Assembly (NCBI GenBank): GCA_002400415.1
Contig: DGQP01000002.1
Location: 310,001-374,000, forward strand
Source: Chitinophagaceae bacterium UBA4411
GTDB lineage: Bacteria > Bacteroidota > Bacteroidia > Chitinophagales > Chitinophagaceae
DNA: 64,000 nucleotides
Reading direction: 5' to 3'
Position 1 is the stretch's first letter; the number at the start of each line of letters is the position of its first letter. Below the pieces are notes generated by a model. It saw only the letters and a list, made by a program, of their open reading frames with translations, was not told the DNA's origin and ran no database searches. This document shows, in pieces, positions 17,791-26,918 of this stretch. The position numbers and the translations under genes are program-made.

Positions 17791-18762
17791 CTATACTTCT
17801 TCCCAGAATCCCATCTTGCCGAATTTCTCGATCCGGTTATTAGTTCTTTGTTCCGGTGCAGTCAGCTTCAGCTCTTTAATCACCGGCACCAGGTAATCTT
17901 TCAATATCCGGGCCGACTCGTTATAATCCCAATGAGCTCCGCCCGTTGGCTCCGGGATAATACCATCAATGAGGCCAAAACCGAGCATTTTATCCGCTGT
18001 GAGACGTAGTTGCTCTGCCGCCACTTCCTTTTTGTCCCAGCTCCGCCAAAGGATGGATGAACAGCTTTCCGGGCTGATTACAGTATACCAGGTATTTTCC
18101 ATCATAAAAACCTTGTCTCCGACACCAATACCAAGAGCTCCGCCGCTGGCCCCCTCACCAATAATTACACAGATAACGGGCACTTTAAGCCGTACCATTT
18201 CGTAAATATTCCGGGCAATAGCTTCACCCTGCCCTCTTTCTTCAGCTTCCAGGCCGGGAAAAGCCCCGGGCGTATCAATTAAGGTAATAACAGGTTTATT
18301 GAATTTTTCGGCCAGTCGCATCAGGCGCAGCGCTTTCCTGTAACCTTCAGGATTGGCCATTCCAAAATTCCGGAGCTGGCGCATTTTGGTATTAATACCC
18401 TTCTGCTGGCCGATGATCATTACAGTTTCACCATCCAGGGATGCAAAACCGCCCACCATCGCCTTATCATCCTTTACATTGCGGTCCCCGTATAATTCCA
18501 CGAAGTTGGTGGTCATTTTCTCGATATACTTCAACGTATACGGCCTGTCGGGGTGGCGGCTGAGTTGCACCCGCTGCCAGCTGCTCAGGCTCCTGGTAAT
18601 TTCCTTTCTTTTGTCCAGAATGCTCTGGTCCAGCCGCTGGATTACATCACTCATATCAATCTTGGTCTTTTCCTGGCGATGTTTGGCATGCTCTATTTCT
18701 TCGATCAGGTCTTTGATCGGCTTTTCAAAGTCCAGGAATTGCCGGTTGGCATTGGTTGGCAT
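17791..18762 (-). CDS. accA: Acetyl-CoA carboxylase carboxyltransferase subunit alpha
   Basis: A 323-aa alpha subunit of the carboxyltransferase that makes malonyl-CoA for fatty-acid synthesis, acting with AccD encoded elsewhere. An N-terminal helical region (1-65) is followed by the crotonase-like fold with RPYTLKYIEKM, FVELYGDR, GMANPEGYRKALRLM, TLIDTPGAFPGLEAEERGQ and the oxyanion-forming GEGASGGALGIG. Start MPTNANRQFLDFEKPI matches the family's usual N-terminus. It is monocistronic and divergent from the tRNA-Asp gene. Confidence 0.96.
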   Translation of the reverse strand: MPTNANRQFLDFEKPIKDLIEEIEHAKHRQEKTKIDMSDVIQRLDQSILDKRKEITRSLSSWQRVQLSRHPDRPYTLKYIEKMTTNFVELYGDRNVKDDKAMVGGFASLDGETVMIIGQQKGINTKMRQLRNFGMANPEGYRKALRLMRLAEKFNKPVITLIDTPGAFPGLEAEERGQGEAIARNIYEMVRLKVPVICVIIGEGASGGALGIGVGDKVFMMENTWYTVISPESCSSILWRSWDKKEVAAEQLRLTADKMLGFGLIDGIIPEPTGGAHWDYNESARILKDYLVPVIKELKLTAPEQRTNNRIEKFGKMGFWEEV

Positions 18763-18857
18763 AGGCTTTAAATATGGCGGCTAAATTAAGGATTAAATAA
18801 TAATATGCTCTTGATGTCAAAATGTTGACTAACAGGTGGATAATTACCAGAAAAAGT

Positions 18858-18889
18858 TTTGGCAGGAAAACATTGCAGGACTATCTTTG
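18858..18889 (+). promoter_or_regulatory. Promoter of tRNA-Asp
   Basis: TTTG at 18858-18861, a 20-base spacer, then TATCTTTG at 18882-18889. This is a full match to the Bacteroidota primary sigma-factor promoter (-33 TTTG, -7 TAnnTTTG). Transcription would start near 18896, about 39 bases before the tRNA. Confidence 0.8.
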
Positions 18890-18934
18890 CCGTCCCGAAA
18901 AATGAAAACGGAAACGGGTTTATTTTAGGGCAAC

Positions 18935-19008
18935 GGATCGGTAGTTCAGTTGGTTAGAATGCCGCCCTGTCACGGCGGAGGTCGCGGGTTCGAGTCCCGT
19001 CCGGTCCG
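18935..19008 (+). tRNA. tRNA-Asp (anticodon GTC)
   Basis: A 74-base cloverleaf. The 7-bp acceptor stem GGATCGG/CCGGTCC has one T-G pair and discriminator G19008. The anticodon stem CCGCC/GGCGG carries loop CTGTCAC, with GTC at 18969-18971. The T arm contains GGTTCGAGTCC. CCA is not encoded. Confidence 0.96.
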
Positions 19009-19026
19009 CAAAATCAAAACAAAACT

Positions 19027-19056
19027 GCCTGGTGAGATATTTCGCCAGGCTTTTTT
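19027..19056 (+). terminator. Terminator of tRNA-Asp
   Basis: GCCTGGTGA at 19027-19035 pairs with TTCGCCAGGC up to 19050 (one G-T pair), followed by TTTTTT. It lies 18 bases after the tRNA. Confidence 0.85.
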
Positions 19057-19150
19057 ATTGGTTCTGTTTTACAGAAGATTGGTACATTAGACCAGCCAAT
19101 GAGTACCACTGGTTAAGAACTCTGTTTTCGTAAAGGTTAAACTGATTAGT

Positions 19151-19903
19151 ATGAAGCAACGATTCAAAGGCTTTTACCTTTTTGTTTCCTCCATTATCAT
19201 TGCCCTGCTCCACCTGCCTTTTTCGTTTGCAAAATCTGCTATTCATGTTATGGCTCCGGCTTCGCCAACCCCTGTTACAGCCAACTTACTCTTGCCGGCA
19301 CCTTCTCCTCTTCCTTTAATCATGCCATCTGCTTATGACAGTTTGCATTTAGATATTTCCGGCCTCAGCCAGCAGGCATTTGACTACGCCAGAAAAGGAT
19401 TGAACAGGTTACTGGAAGAAGGTCGCCTGGTGAATGATTCCATCATTTCTATTATTGATTTCAGCCAGCCCAGCTCTGCAAAAAGACTTTATATCCTTGA
19501 TCTGAAAAATTATAAACTGCTTTTTAATACCCTTGTGGCGCATGGGAAAAATACAGGCCGTGAATGGGCTATGTATTTTTCGAATCAACCCGCTTCGTAC
19601 AAGAGCAGCCCCGGTTTTTATATTACAGGTGAGACGTACCACGGTAATAACGGTTATTCCCTTAAGTTAAACGGGATAGAAAGGGGCATCAACGACAAAG
19701 CATATAACAGGGCAATCGTAATGCACGGGGCTGAATATGTAAGTGCTGATCTTGCCAATGTCCAGGGATATATCGGCCGCAGCGAGGGATGTCCTGCTAT
19801 TCCGGAACAATTATCCCGCCCGGTGATTAATACGATCAAAGAAGGTTCCTGCCTGTTTATTTACCACCCCTCTTATATCAGCCGCTCTGTATTATTGCGG
19901 TGA
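19151..19903 (+). CDS. L,D-transpeptidase catalytic-domain protein (YkuD_2-like)
   Basis: A 250-aa exported murein enzyme. An N-terminal signal or anchor helix (about 8-28) precedes a Pro-rich linker (35-60). The catalytic domain (about 70-250) has His192 in IVMHGAEYVS and the nucleophile Cys214 in GRSEGCPAI, the signature of the murein L,D-transpeptidase group found in Bacteroidota. It should cross-link or trim peptidoglycan peptides in the periplasm. The 241-base leader region after tRNA-Asp contains only the tRNA terminator. The next gene begins 68 bases on. Confidence 0.87.
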   Translation: MKQRFKGFYLFVSSIIIALLHLPFSFAKSAIHVMAPASPTPVTANLLLPAPSPLPLIMPSAYDSLHLDISGLSQQAFDYARKGLNRLLEEGRLVNDSIISIIDFSQPSSAKRLYILDLKNYKLLFNTLVAHGKNTGREWAMYFSNQPASYKSSPGFYITGETYHGNNGYSLKLNGIERGINDKAYNRAIVMHGAEYVSADLANVQGYIGRSEGCPAIPEQLSRPVINTIKEGSCLFIYHPSYISRSVLLR

Positions 19904-19971
19904 TTCATTTGTTTAAAACTCATCGCTTTCTCCGTCAGCCAATCTTTATCTTTGGGCATTAATTTATTATT

Positions 19972-20946
19972 ATGCTTAAGGTTGGTGTTTTTGGCGTTGG
20001 CCATCTGGGAAAATTTCACCTGAATAACTGGAAAGAGATCACCGGTGTTGAAGTTGTCGGATTTTACGATCCGCATGACGATACGGCTAAAGATGTTTCC
20101 GATAAATACCAGTTGCCCCGCTTTATAGATCCTGTGGCCCTGATAGATGCCTGCGATGCGATTGATGTGGTGGCTCCCACCAATTACCATTTTGAATGGT
20201 GCGAAAAAGCGATCAAAAAAGGTAAACATGTTTTTGTGGAAAAGCCGCTGGCCAATACGATGGAAGAAGCAAGGCAGCTGGTCAAACTCGCCGAAGAATC
20301 AGGTATCAAATTCCAGGTAGGGCATGTGGAACGTTTTAACCCGGCCTTCCTGGCTGTAAAAGACATACCGCTGAACCCGATGTTTATTGAAGTGCACCGC
20401 CTGGCCCAATTCAATCCGCGGGGCACAGAAGTCAGTGTAATACTTGACCTGATGATTCATGATATCGACATCATTTTAAGTATTGTAAAAAGTGATGTAA
20501 AGAATATATCAGCCAGCGGTGTCGGAGTGATGACAGAAACACCGGACATTGCCAATGTAAGGATTGAATTTCATAATGGCTGTGTGGCAAATCTCACCTC
20601 TTCGCGGATATCCATGAAGAAAATGCGGAAGATCAGGTTGTTCCAGAAAGATGCTTATATAGGGATTGACTTCCTGAACAAAAAAGCTGAGATCATCAAA
20701 TTAAAAGATACTGCCGATTCAAATGTGTTTGCCTTTGATATCGAGACACCAACCGGGAAGAAAACCATTGCGATGGCGAACCCGGTTGTGCCTGAAGTAA
20801 ATGCCATCAAAATGGAGCTGGAAGAATTCAGGAATGCGATCTTTAATAATACCAAAACAATTGTTTCGGAAATGGACGGCCTGATGGCAATGGATGTGGC
20901 ACATCTGATCCTGGAAAAAATCGGCAATAATAATATTTCGCAGTAA
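19972..20946 (+). CDS. Gfo/Idh/MocA-family oxidoreductase
   Basis: A 324-aa NAD(P)-dependent sugar or cyclitol dehydrogenase. The Rossmann motif GVFGVGHLGKFH starts at residue 5. VFVEKPLANT, with the catalytic-region Lys of the EKP motif, is near residue 90, and the C-terminal domain begins near 125. Its exact sugar substrate cannot be told. The stop codon overlaps the ATG of the sugar transferase by one base (TAATG), so the two are translationally coupled. This suggests it makes or modifies the nucleotide sugar used downstream. A -7-like TATCTTTG lies at 19947-19954, but no -33 element is at the right distance. Confidence 0.82.
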   Translation: MLKVGVFGVGHLGKFHLNNWKEITGVEVVGFYDPHDDTAKDVSDKYQLPRFIDPVALIDACDAIDVVAPTNYHFEWCEKAIKKGKHVFVEKPLANTMEEARQLVKLAEESGIKFQVGHVERFNPAFLAVKDIPLNPMFIEVHRLAQFNPRGTEVSVILDLMIHDIDIILSIVKSDVKNISASGVGVMTETPDIANVRIEFHNGCVANLTSSRISMKKMRKIRLFQKDAYIGIDFLNKKAEIIKLKDTADSNVFAFDIETPTGKKTIAMANPVVPEVNAIKMELEEFRNAIFNNTKTIVSEMDGLMAMDVAHLILEKIGNNNISQ

Positions 20947-22370
20947 TGCAGCCGGTCCGACAAATATCCATTGCCTGGTATGCAGTTACCGATTTTATCA
21001 TGGCGTCAATTGCATGGGCCTCTTTCTTTTTTGTCCGTAAAGCATTACTTAACGAAACTATTGCGAATGCCGGGCAATTGCAGGTAGATTATAAATTCTG
21101 GCTTGGCATCAGTTTAATTCCTGCCGCCTGGCTGATTCTTTATACATTAGTTGGCACTTATCATTCCCTTTATAAAAAATCAAGACTGTTTGAATTCACC
21201 AACACGTTTATCTGCAGTCTCATTGGGGCCGTGATACTGTTCTTTGCTTTTATCCTGGATGATGTAAAAAACGATGCGTCGGGTTCTTACTATTACGCTG
21301 CTTTCAGCTGTCTTTTTGCCCTGCATTTTGTTTTGACGTTCACGGGAAGATGGCTGCTCCTCAGCAGGGTAAAAAACCAATTATTGAAAGGGGAGGTATT
21401 TTTTAACACCCTGATGATTGGCAGCCAGGAAAATGCAATCCGCGTTTACCGGGAAACAGAAAAAAGCCTTCATGATGGTGGGTATCGCTATACCGGGTTT
21501 ATCACTCCTGATCAGAATGGGAAAAACAGTATGCAAAAAATATTGACCAGCCTGGGAACTGTTGATGAACTGGAAAAAATTATTGACAGTAACCATATTA
21601 AACTGGTGGTACTGGCAATGGAAAAATCAGAGCAACCGGTTGTAGAAAATATTGTTAACCGTCTTAGCGAAAAAGATGTAGAAATAAAAATACAGCCCGA
21701 CACTTTAGATATTTTATCCGGTTCAGTCAAGACCAGCAGTGTAATGGGAGCCGCATTGATTGATCTGCAAACCGGCCTGATGCCGGAATGGCAACAGCAT
21801 ATCAAAAGGCTGGTGGACGTTGTTCTTGCAGTAACAGGCCTTATCCTGCTTTCACCCTTGCTTTTATATATAGCAGCCCGGGTACGACTTTCTTCAAAGG
21901 GTACTGTTTTTTATTCCCAGGAGAGAATAGGCTATAAAGGCAAACCTTTTCGCCTGTATAAATTCAGGTCTATGATAAGCGATGCGGAGAAAAATGGTCC
22001 GGCCCTTTCTTCCGATAATGATCCCCGCATTACCAAATGGGGGAAAATTATGCGAAAATGGCGGTTAGACGAATTGCCGCAACTGGTTAATATCCTATTA
22101 GGTGAAATGAGCCTGGTAGGCCCAAGACCGGAACGCCGCTATTATATTGACAAGGTGGTAGCCCGTTTTCCCTATTATAAATACCTGCTGAAGGTGAAAC
22201 CGGGACTGACCAGTTGGGGCATGGTACAGTTTGGCTATGCAGAGAATGTGGAAGAAATGATTGAGCGGAGTAAATTCGACCTGCTCTATATAGAGAACAT
22301 TTCACTGGCACTGGACTTTAAAATCATGATTCATACGGTCAGGATCATCTTTAAAGGAAAAGGGAAGTAA
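20946..22370 (+). CDS. Polyprenyl-phosphate sugar phosphotransferase (WbaP/WcaJ-type)
   Basis: A 474-aa membrane enzyme that starts exopolysaccharide or O-chain synthesis by moving a sugar-1-phosphate onto undecaprenyl phosphate. Four N-terminal helices (within about 10-145), a CoA-binding-like domain (about 150-265) and a fifth helix (about 282-305) lead into the catalytic bacterial sugar transferase domain. That domain carries RLYKFRSMISDAE, WRLDELPQLVNILLGEMSLVGPRPE and the end VKPGLTSWGMVQFGYA. It is coupled to the oxidoreductase gene before it. No other polysaccharide assembly genes are adjacent. The M1 peptidase gene follows after 49 bases. Confidence 0.9.
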   Translation: MQPVRQISIAWYAVTDFIMASIAWASFFFVRKALLNETIANAGQLQVDYKFWLGISLIPAAWLILYTLVGTYHSLYKKSRLFEFTNTFICSLIGAVILFFAFILDDVKNDASGSYYYAAFSCLFALHFVLTFTGRWLLLSRVKNQLLKGEVFFNTLMIGSQENAIRVYRETEKSLHDGGYRYTGFITPDQNGKNSMQKILTSLGTVDELEKIIDSNHIKLVVLAMEKSEQPVVENIVNRLSEKDVEIKIQPDTLDILSGSVKTSSVMGAALIDLQTGLMPEWQQHIKRLVDVVLAVTGLILLSPLLLYIAARVRLSSKGTVFYSQERIGYKGKPFRLYKFRSMISDAEKNGPALSSDNDPRITKWGKIMRKWRLDELPQLVNILLGEMSLVGPRPERRYYIDKVVARFPYYKYLLKVKPGLTSWGMVQFGYAENVEEMIERSKFDLLYIENISLALDFKIMIHTVRIIFKGKGK

Positions 22371-22419
22371 GGTATGAAGTCTGAGGATTAGAGTTTATTT
22401 TTGAAGAAATTCCATCCTT

Positions 22420-25245
22420 TTGAGAAGATTCCTGCTTTTATTGCTGGCCGCATTTAGTTCGCAAACAGCTGTTTTTTCCCAATACTGGCAACAACAGGTC
22501 AACTATACGATTGATGTTACCTTAAATGATAAAGATCACAGCCTGGATGGTTTTGAAAAAATTGAATACATCAACCACTCTCCTGACACACTTCACTTCA
22601 TCTGGTTTCACCTCTGGCCCAATGCTTATAAAAACGATAAAACAGCTTTCAGCGACCAGTTGCTCGAAAATGGAAATACAAAGTTCTATTTTTCTGATAA
22701 AGAGCAGAAAGGATATATCAACCGGCTGGATTTTAAAGTTAATGCTCTCGCAGCTGCAACAGAAGACCACCCCCAGCATATTGATATTATCAAACTTATA
22801 TTACCCAAACCTCTTGCCCCGGGGCAAAAAGTAATTATCAGTACCCCGTTTCATGTAAAACTTCCTTTTAACTTTTCGAGGGGCGGTCATGACGACCAGT
22901 CCTATCAAATAACGCAGTGGTATCCAAAGCCTGCGGTTTATGATAAAGATGGCTGGCACCCGATGCCCTATTTAGACCAGGGAGAATTTTACAGTGAATT
23001 TGGAAATTTTGAGGTTACTATTACAGTGCCGGCAAATTATGTTGTAGCTACAACAGGGGAATTGCAAAATGCAGCAGAAAAAGAGTGGCTGAAAACCAGG
23101 AGTACGTATAGCTGGCAGCCATTGGTTCATAAGGAAAAAATGAAAAGTGGTGGTTATAAAACCATCCGGCAACTCACGCCGGCATCTTCAGGTGAAAACA
23201 AAACGCTTCACTATAAGCAGCAAAACATTCATGATTTTGCCTGGTTTGCCGATAAAAGATTTATTGTTAATTACGATACACTTCATCTGTCACCTGCTAA
23301 AAGTATCGACGTATTCTCGTTCTATACAGACGATCAAAATGCATACTGGAAAAACAGTATCACCTTTATAAAAGATGCAGTAAGACATTATTCCCGGCTG
23401 GTGGGTGAATACCCATATACTACGGTTAGTGCCGTACAGGGCCCTGAGAGTTTTGGTGGCGGTATGGAATACCCGGCTATTACTGTGATATCGCCGGTAA
23501 AAAAAGAAAAGGACCTTGATTATACCATCGCCCATGAAATCGGCCATAACTGGTTTTATGGTATTCTTGCCAGTAATGAACGAAAATACCCCTGGATGGA
23601 TGAAGGGATTAACTCCTATTTTGAAACTTTATACCGTCAGCAAAATGATGACCATTTTCAGCAGAACATAGAGCAGGCCTTATTACGGACCTTTATTGCT
23701 GAGAAAAAAGATCAGCCTGTATCCACTTCCTCTGAAGAATTCAATGCTGCTAACTACACGTTAGTTGCATATTACAAAACAGCCCGTTGGCTGGCCTGGT
23801 TGCAGAAAGAATTAGGGACAGATATTTTCAACAAATCTATACAGGAGTATTATCGCCGCTGGCAATTCAAACATCCGCAACCGGAGGATTTTAAAAAAGT
23901 GACCGAGGAGGTAAGTGGCAAGAACCTGGATTCTGCTTTTGCCCTTTTGCACCAAACCGGGAACCTGCCCGACATGGTACAAAGGGGTGCTGCCATCTGG
24001 AATCCAATCCGTACCGCTTTCGGCGGATATGCTGATAAAAAAACTGTTATTGCCATTCTCCCGGCTTTCGGTTTCAACAGTTATGATAAGCTGATGGCCG
24101 GTGTTCATATTACCAACCTGCGACTTCCTCCCAACAGCTTTCAGTTTCTTTTGAGCCCGATGTATTCATTCGGGGCTAAAAAATTTGCCGGTATTGGTTT
24201 TATCAATAAGAGTTTTTATCCTTCCGGTGTTTTCAGGAAAATTGATATCGGAATCAGCGGCTCCGTTTTTTCCGGTAATCAATTCACCGATGAAGAAGGA
24301 AATAAGACTTTTGAACGATTTCAGAAAATAGTACCGGGTATCAGGATGACGTTGAAGGAAAAATCCCCGCGAAGCACCGCACACCGTTTTATCCAGTTTA
24401 AATCCTTTCTCATTACAGATGAGAGATTCCGTTTTTATCGTGACACTATTGTGAATGGCCCGGATACATCCATTCTCAACAGGGCCAGAACGGTCAGCGG
24501 AAACAGAACCCTTAACCAGTTACAAATCCTTATCGAAAATAACCGGGCTTTATATCCCTATAGCGGCAACCTGAAAATAGAGCAGGGCAGAGATTTTGTC
24601 CGCACTGCATTTACAGGAAATTATTTCTTCAACTACCCGAAAGCCGGTGGGCTGAATGTACGATTATTTGCAGGCAAGTTTATCTATACATCTGCCAAAA
24701 CATCTGCCCAACAATTTGCCACAGACCGCTATCACCTGAATATGACCGGCGCCAATGGCTATGAAGACTATACGTACAGTGATTATTTCATTGGCCGGAA
24801 TAAATTCGAAGGAGCCGCCAGCCAGCAGATCATGTTGCGTGACGGTGCTTTCAAAGTAAGAACTGACCTCTTAGCCGATAAAGTTGGCCGCACCGATGAT
24901 TGGTTAGCCGCTGCCAATTTCACGACAACTATTCCTGATGCTATTAACCCCCTGAGTGTGCTGCCTTTCAAAATCCCCCTCAGAGCCTTCGTTGATATTG
25001 GCACACAGGCTGGCGCCTGGGAAAAAGGAACAGAAGAAGACCGTTTTCTTTATGACGCAGGGCTGCAGCTCTCACTCCTGAAAGAAACAATACATATTTA
25101 TTTCCCGTTATTGTACAGCCGCGTCTTCAAAGATTATATCCGGTCGACAATTGAAAAGAAAGGGCGTTTCTGGAAAACAGTTTCTTTCACTATTGATATC
25201 TCGAATTTCAGCTTCCGGAAAATTGACCGTAATCTCACTTTTTGA
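22420..25245 (+). CDS. M1-family zinc metallopeptidase, exported
   Basis: A 941-aa aminopeptidase-like protein. A signal peptide (MRRFLLLLLAAFSSQTAVFS) is followed by the N-terminal beta domain and the catalytic thermolysin-like domain, with zinc motif HEIGH at residues 372-376 and the third ligand Glu in WMDEGINSYFE. The substrate loop reads FGGGMEYP, a variant of the GxMEN motif. The C-terminal 400 residues are beta-rich and may be a barrel or adhesion part. The start is TTG: an in-frame TGA lies just upstream at 22402-22404 and no ATG or GTG is available. It is followed by a TGATG overlap with the acyltransferase-like gene. Confidence 0.88.
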   Translation: MRRFLLLLLAAFSSQTAVFSQYWQQQVNYTIDVTLNDKDHSLDGFEKIEYINHSPDTLHFIWFHLWPNAYKNDKTAFSDQLLENGNTKFYFSDKEQKGYINRLDFKVNALAAATEDHPQHIDIIKLILPKPLAPGQKVIISTPFHVKLPFNFSRGGHDDQSYQITQWYPKPAVYDKDGWHPMPYLDQGEFYSEFGNFEVTITVPANYVVATTGELQNAAEKEWLKTRSTYSWQPLVHKEKMKSGGYKTIRQLTPASSGENKTLHYKQQNIHDFAWFADKRFIVNYDTLHLSPAKSIDVFSFYTDDQNAYWKNSITFIKDAVRHYSRLVGEYPYTTVSAVQGPESFGGGMEYPAITVISPVKKEKDLDYTIAHEIGHNWFYGILASNERKYPWMDEGINSYFETLYRQQNDDHFQQNIEQALLRTFIAEKKDQPVSTSSEEFNAANYTLVAYYKTARWLAWLQKELGTDIFNKSIQEYYRRWQFKHPQPEDFKKVTEEVSGKNLDSAFALLHQTGNLPDMVQRGAAIWNPIRTAFGGYADKKTVIAILPAFGFNSYDKLMAGVHITNLRLPPNSFQFLLSPMYSFGAKKFAGIGFINKSFYPSGVFRKIDIGISGSVFSGNQFTDEEGNKTFERFQKIVPGIRMTLKEKSPRSTAHRFIQFKSFLITDERFRFYRDTIVNGPDTSILNRARTVSGNRTLNQLQILIENNRALYPYSGNLKIEQGRDFVRTAFTGNYFFNYPKAGGLNVRLFAGKFIYTSAKTSAQQFATDRYHLNMTGANGYEDYTYSDYFIGRNKFEGAASQQIMLRDGAFKVRTDLLADKVGRTDDWLAAANFTTTIPDAINPLSVLPFKIPLRAFVDIGTQAGAWEKGTEEDRFLYDAGLQLSLLKETIHIYFPLLYSRVFKDYIRSTIEKKGRFWKTVSFTIDISNFSFRKIDRNLTF

Positions 25246-26162
25246 TGAATGAGCCTGGCAACATACAGTACCTGCCCCATCAGCAGATCAATAAAGTAAA
25301 ATGGGACCGCTGCATAGATAATGCTGTTAATGGCCTTATCTATGCTTATTCATTCTATCTTGACCAGATGGCAGACCACTGGGATGCACTTGTATTGAAT
25401 GACTATGAAGCCGTGATGCCTTTAACCTGGAAAAAAAAATACGGTATTCATTATCTCTGCCAACCCTTTCTGACGGCACAGCTGGGCATATTTGCACAGC
25501 AAATACCCGGCGGAATGGTTTCTTTGTTTATTAACAGTATCCCCAAAAAATTCCGGTTAATTGAAATAGCATTGAACCATACCAATACAGGGAATATGCC
25601 GGCTGGTCTGCAATTACGGATGAATTATGTGCTGGACCTGAATTATCCCATTGAAACACTTCGTCAAAAATACAGGGAGAATATCAGGAGGAATATTAAA
25701 AGGGCACAGCAGGCAGGCTGTACAGTTACAAGAGACTTTTCAGTTGAAAAAGTAATTGACCTGGCTCTGCAGCAAATGAAAGGTAATAATAAAGAATCCT
25801 CTGAAAATGTGGAACGGTTCAGGAAACTCTACCGTTTTTTACATGCCAGGAAGATGGCCATTACTTATGGCATTTTGCTTAATGACAAACTTGTTGCTTC
25901 CTGTGTTTTTTTCTTCTCGCATAAAAGAGCCTATTATATTTTAGTTGGCAATCACCCAAACGGGAAAACTCTTGGAGCTTCACACTCATTGATCGATGCC
26001 TTTATACAAGACCATGCAGAAAAAAATATATTCCTTGATTTTGAGGGGTCCGATATCCCTAACCTGGCTTTTTTTTACAGCAGCTTTGGAGCTATAGAAG
26101 AGAAATACCCTTTTTTACAGGTCAATAAATTACCGTTTTATTTCAAATGGCTGAAAGGATAA
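25245..26162 (+). CDS. FemAB/GNAT-like acyltransferase
   Basis: A 305-aa protein of the GNAT fold, acetyltransferase_6/FemAB-like group. The segment YRENIRRNIKRAQQAG (near residues 140-155) and the C-terminal ASHSLIDAFIQDHAEKNIFLDFEGSD are typical. FemAB proteins add amino acids to peptidoglycan stems. Relatives in Bacteroidota are poorly characterised and this one's acceptor is unknown. The ATG at 25245 overlaps the M1 peptidase stop (TGATG), so it is translated by coupling. It ends 11 bases before the convergent ispD. Confidence 0.7.
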   Translation: MNEPGNIQYLPHQQINKVKWDRCIDNAVNGLIYAYSFYLDQMADHWDALVLNDYEAVMPLTWKKKYGIHYLCQPFLTAQLGIFAQQIPGGMVSLFINSIPKKFRLIEIALNHTNTGNMPAGLQLRMNYVLDLNYPIETLRQKYRENIRRNIKRAQQAGCTVTRDFSVEKVIDLALQQMKGNNKESSENVERFRKLYRFLHARKMAITYGILLNDKLVASCVFFFSHKRAYYILVGNHPNGKTLGASHSLIDAFIQDHAEKNIFLDFEGSDIPNLAFFYSSFGAIEEKYPFLQVNKLPFYFKWLKG

Positions 26163-26173
26163 ACTCCGCGGGG

Positions 26174-26860
26174 TTAATGTTCAGATTTCCGGCGACTCTC
26201 TTCCAGCAATTTCTCTGCAATCAATAAATCAATTGGCCGGGTGATCTTGATATTATCTTCTTCTCCTTCCACTAGTGACACTTTCAGCCCAAAAGCCTCC
26301 ACCACGGTAGCTTCGTCTGTAAATTTATCCTTGTAATCAATCTGGAAAGCCGGTAATAGTATTTTGCTGTGAAATGTCTGTGGTGTCTGTACCAGGCGGA
26401 CACGATTCCTGTCCACGGCATCGCTCCCCTCTTCCTGTAATAAACGGACACTATCCTTACTGGCAATAGCAGGAATTGCACTCCCGGTTGCCGCCGCCAT
26501 TTCGAAACAACGGTGAATAAGCTTGTGAGAGACAAGGCAACGGACCCCATCATGCACAAAAATGATGGATTCATCTTCTGCCAGCGCCAAGCCGTTCTTT
26601 ACCGATTGAAAGCGGGTATCACCCCCAGCCGTAATGCGGATCTTTTCCTTATCAAAATAGGCATCAATGATCTCCTGGCCCATATCCGTGTATTCCACCG
26701 GCAGCACCAGTATGACCTGCATATCATCGTATGCTTCCAAAAATGTTTTTAAAGTATAATAAAGAACCGGTTTGTCTTTCAGTAACAGGAACTGCTTGGG
26801 GACATTACTTCCCATTCTTAATCCTGAACCACCCGCTACAATAACTGCGTATTTCTTCAT
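26174..26860 (-). CDS. ispD: 2-C-methyl-D-erythritol 4-phosphate cytidylyltransferase
   Basis: A 228-aa enzyme of the MEP isoprenoid pathway, joining CTP to MEP. The CTP-binding loop AGGSGLRMGSNVPKQFL is at the N-terminus. FVHDGVRCLVS and the substrate-binding TDEATVVEAFG are in their usual places. Start MKKYAVIVAGG (ATG at 26860) is preferred over a TTG two codons earlier. Isoprenoid output supplies undecaprenyl carrier to the glycan genes in this window. Confidence 0.94.
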   Translation of the reverse strand: MKKYAVIVAGGSGLRMGSNVPKQFLLLKDKPVLYYTLKTFLEAYDDMQVILVLPVEYTDMGQEIIDAYFDKEKIRITAGGDTRFQSVKNGLALAEDESIIFVHDGVRCLVSHKLIHRCFEMAAATGSAIPAIASKDSVRLLQEEGSDAVDRNRVRLVQTPQTFHSKILLPAFQIDYKDKFTDEATVVEAFGLKVSLVEGEEDNIKITRPIDLLIAEKLLEESRRKSEH

Positions 26861-26918
26861 TGCCAAAAAAATATAATTAGACCTGCTGTAATTACTGGTC
26901 CAGTTCCGTTATCAAAAA

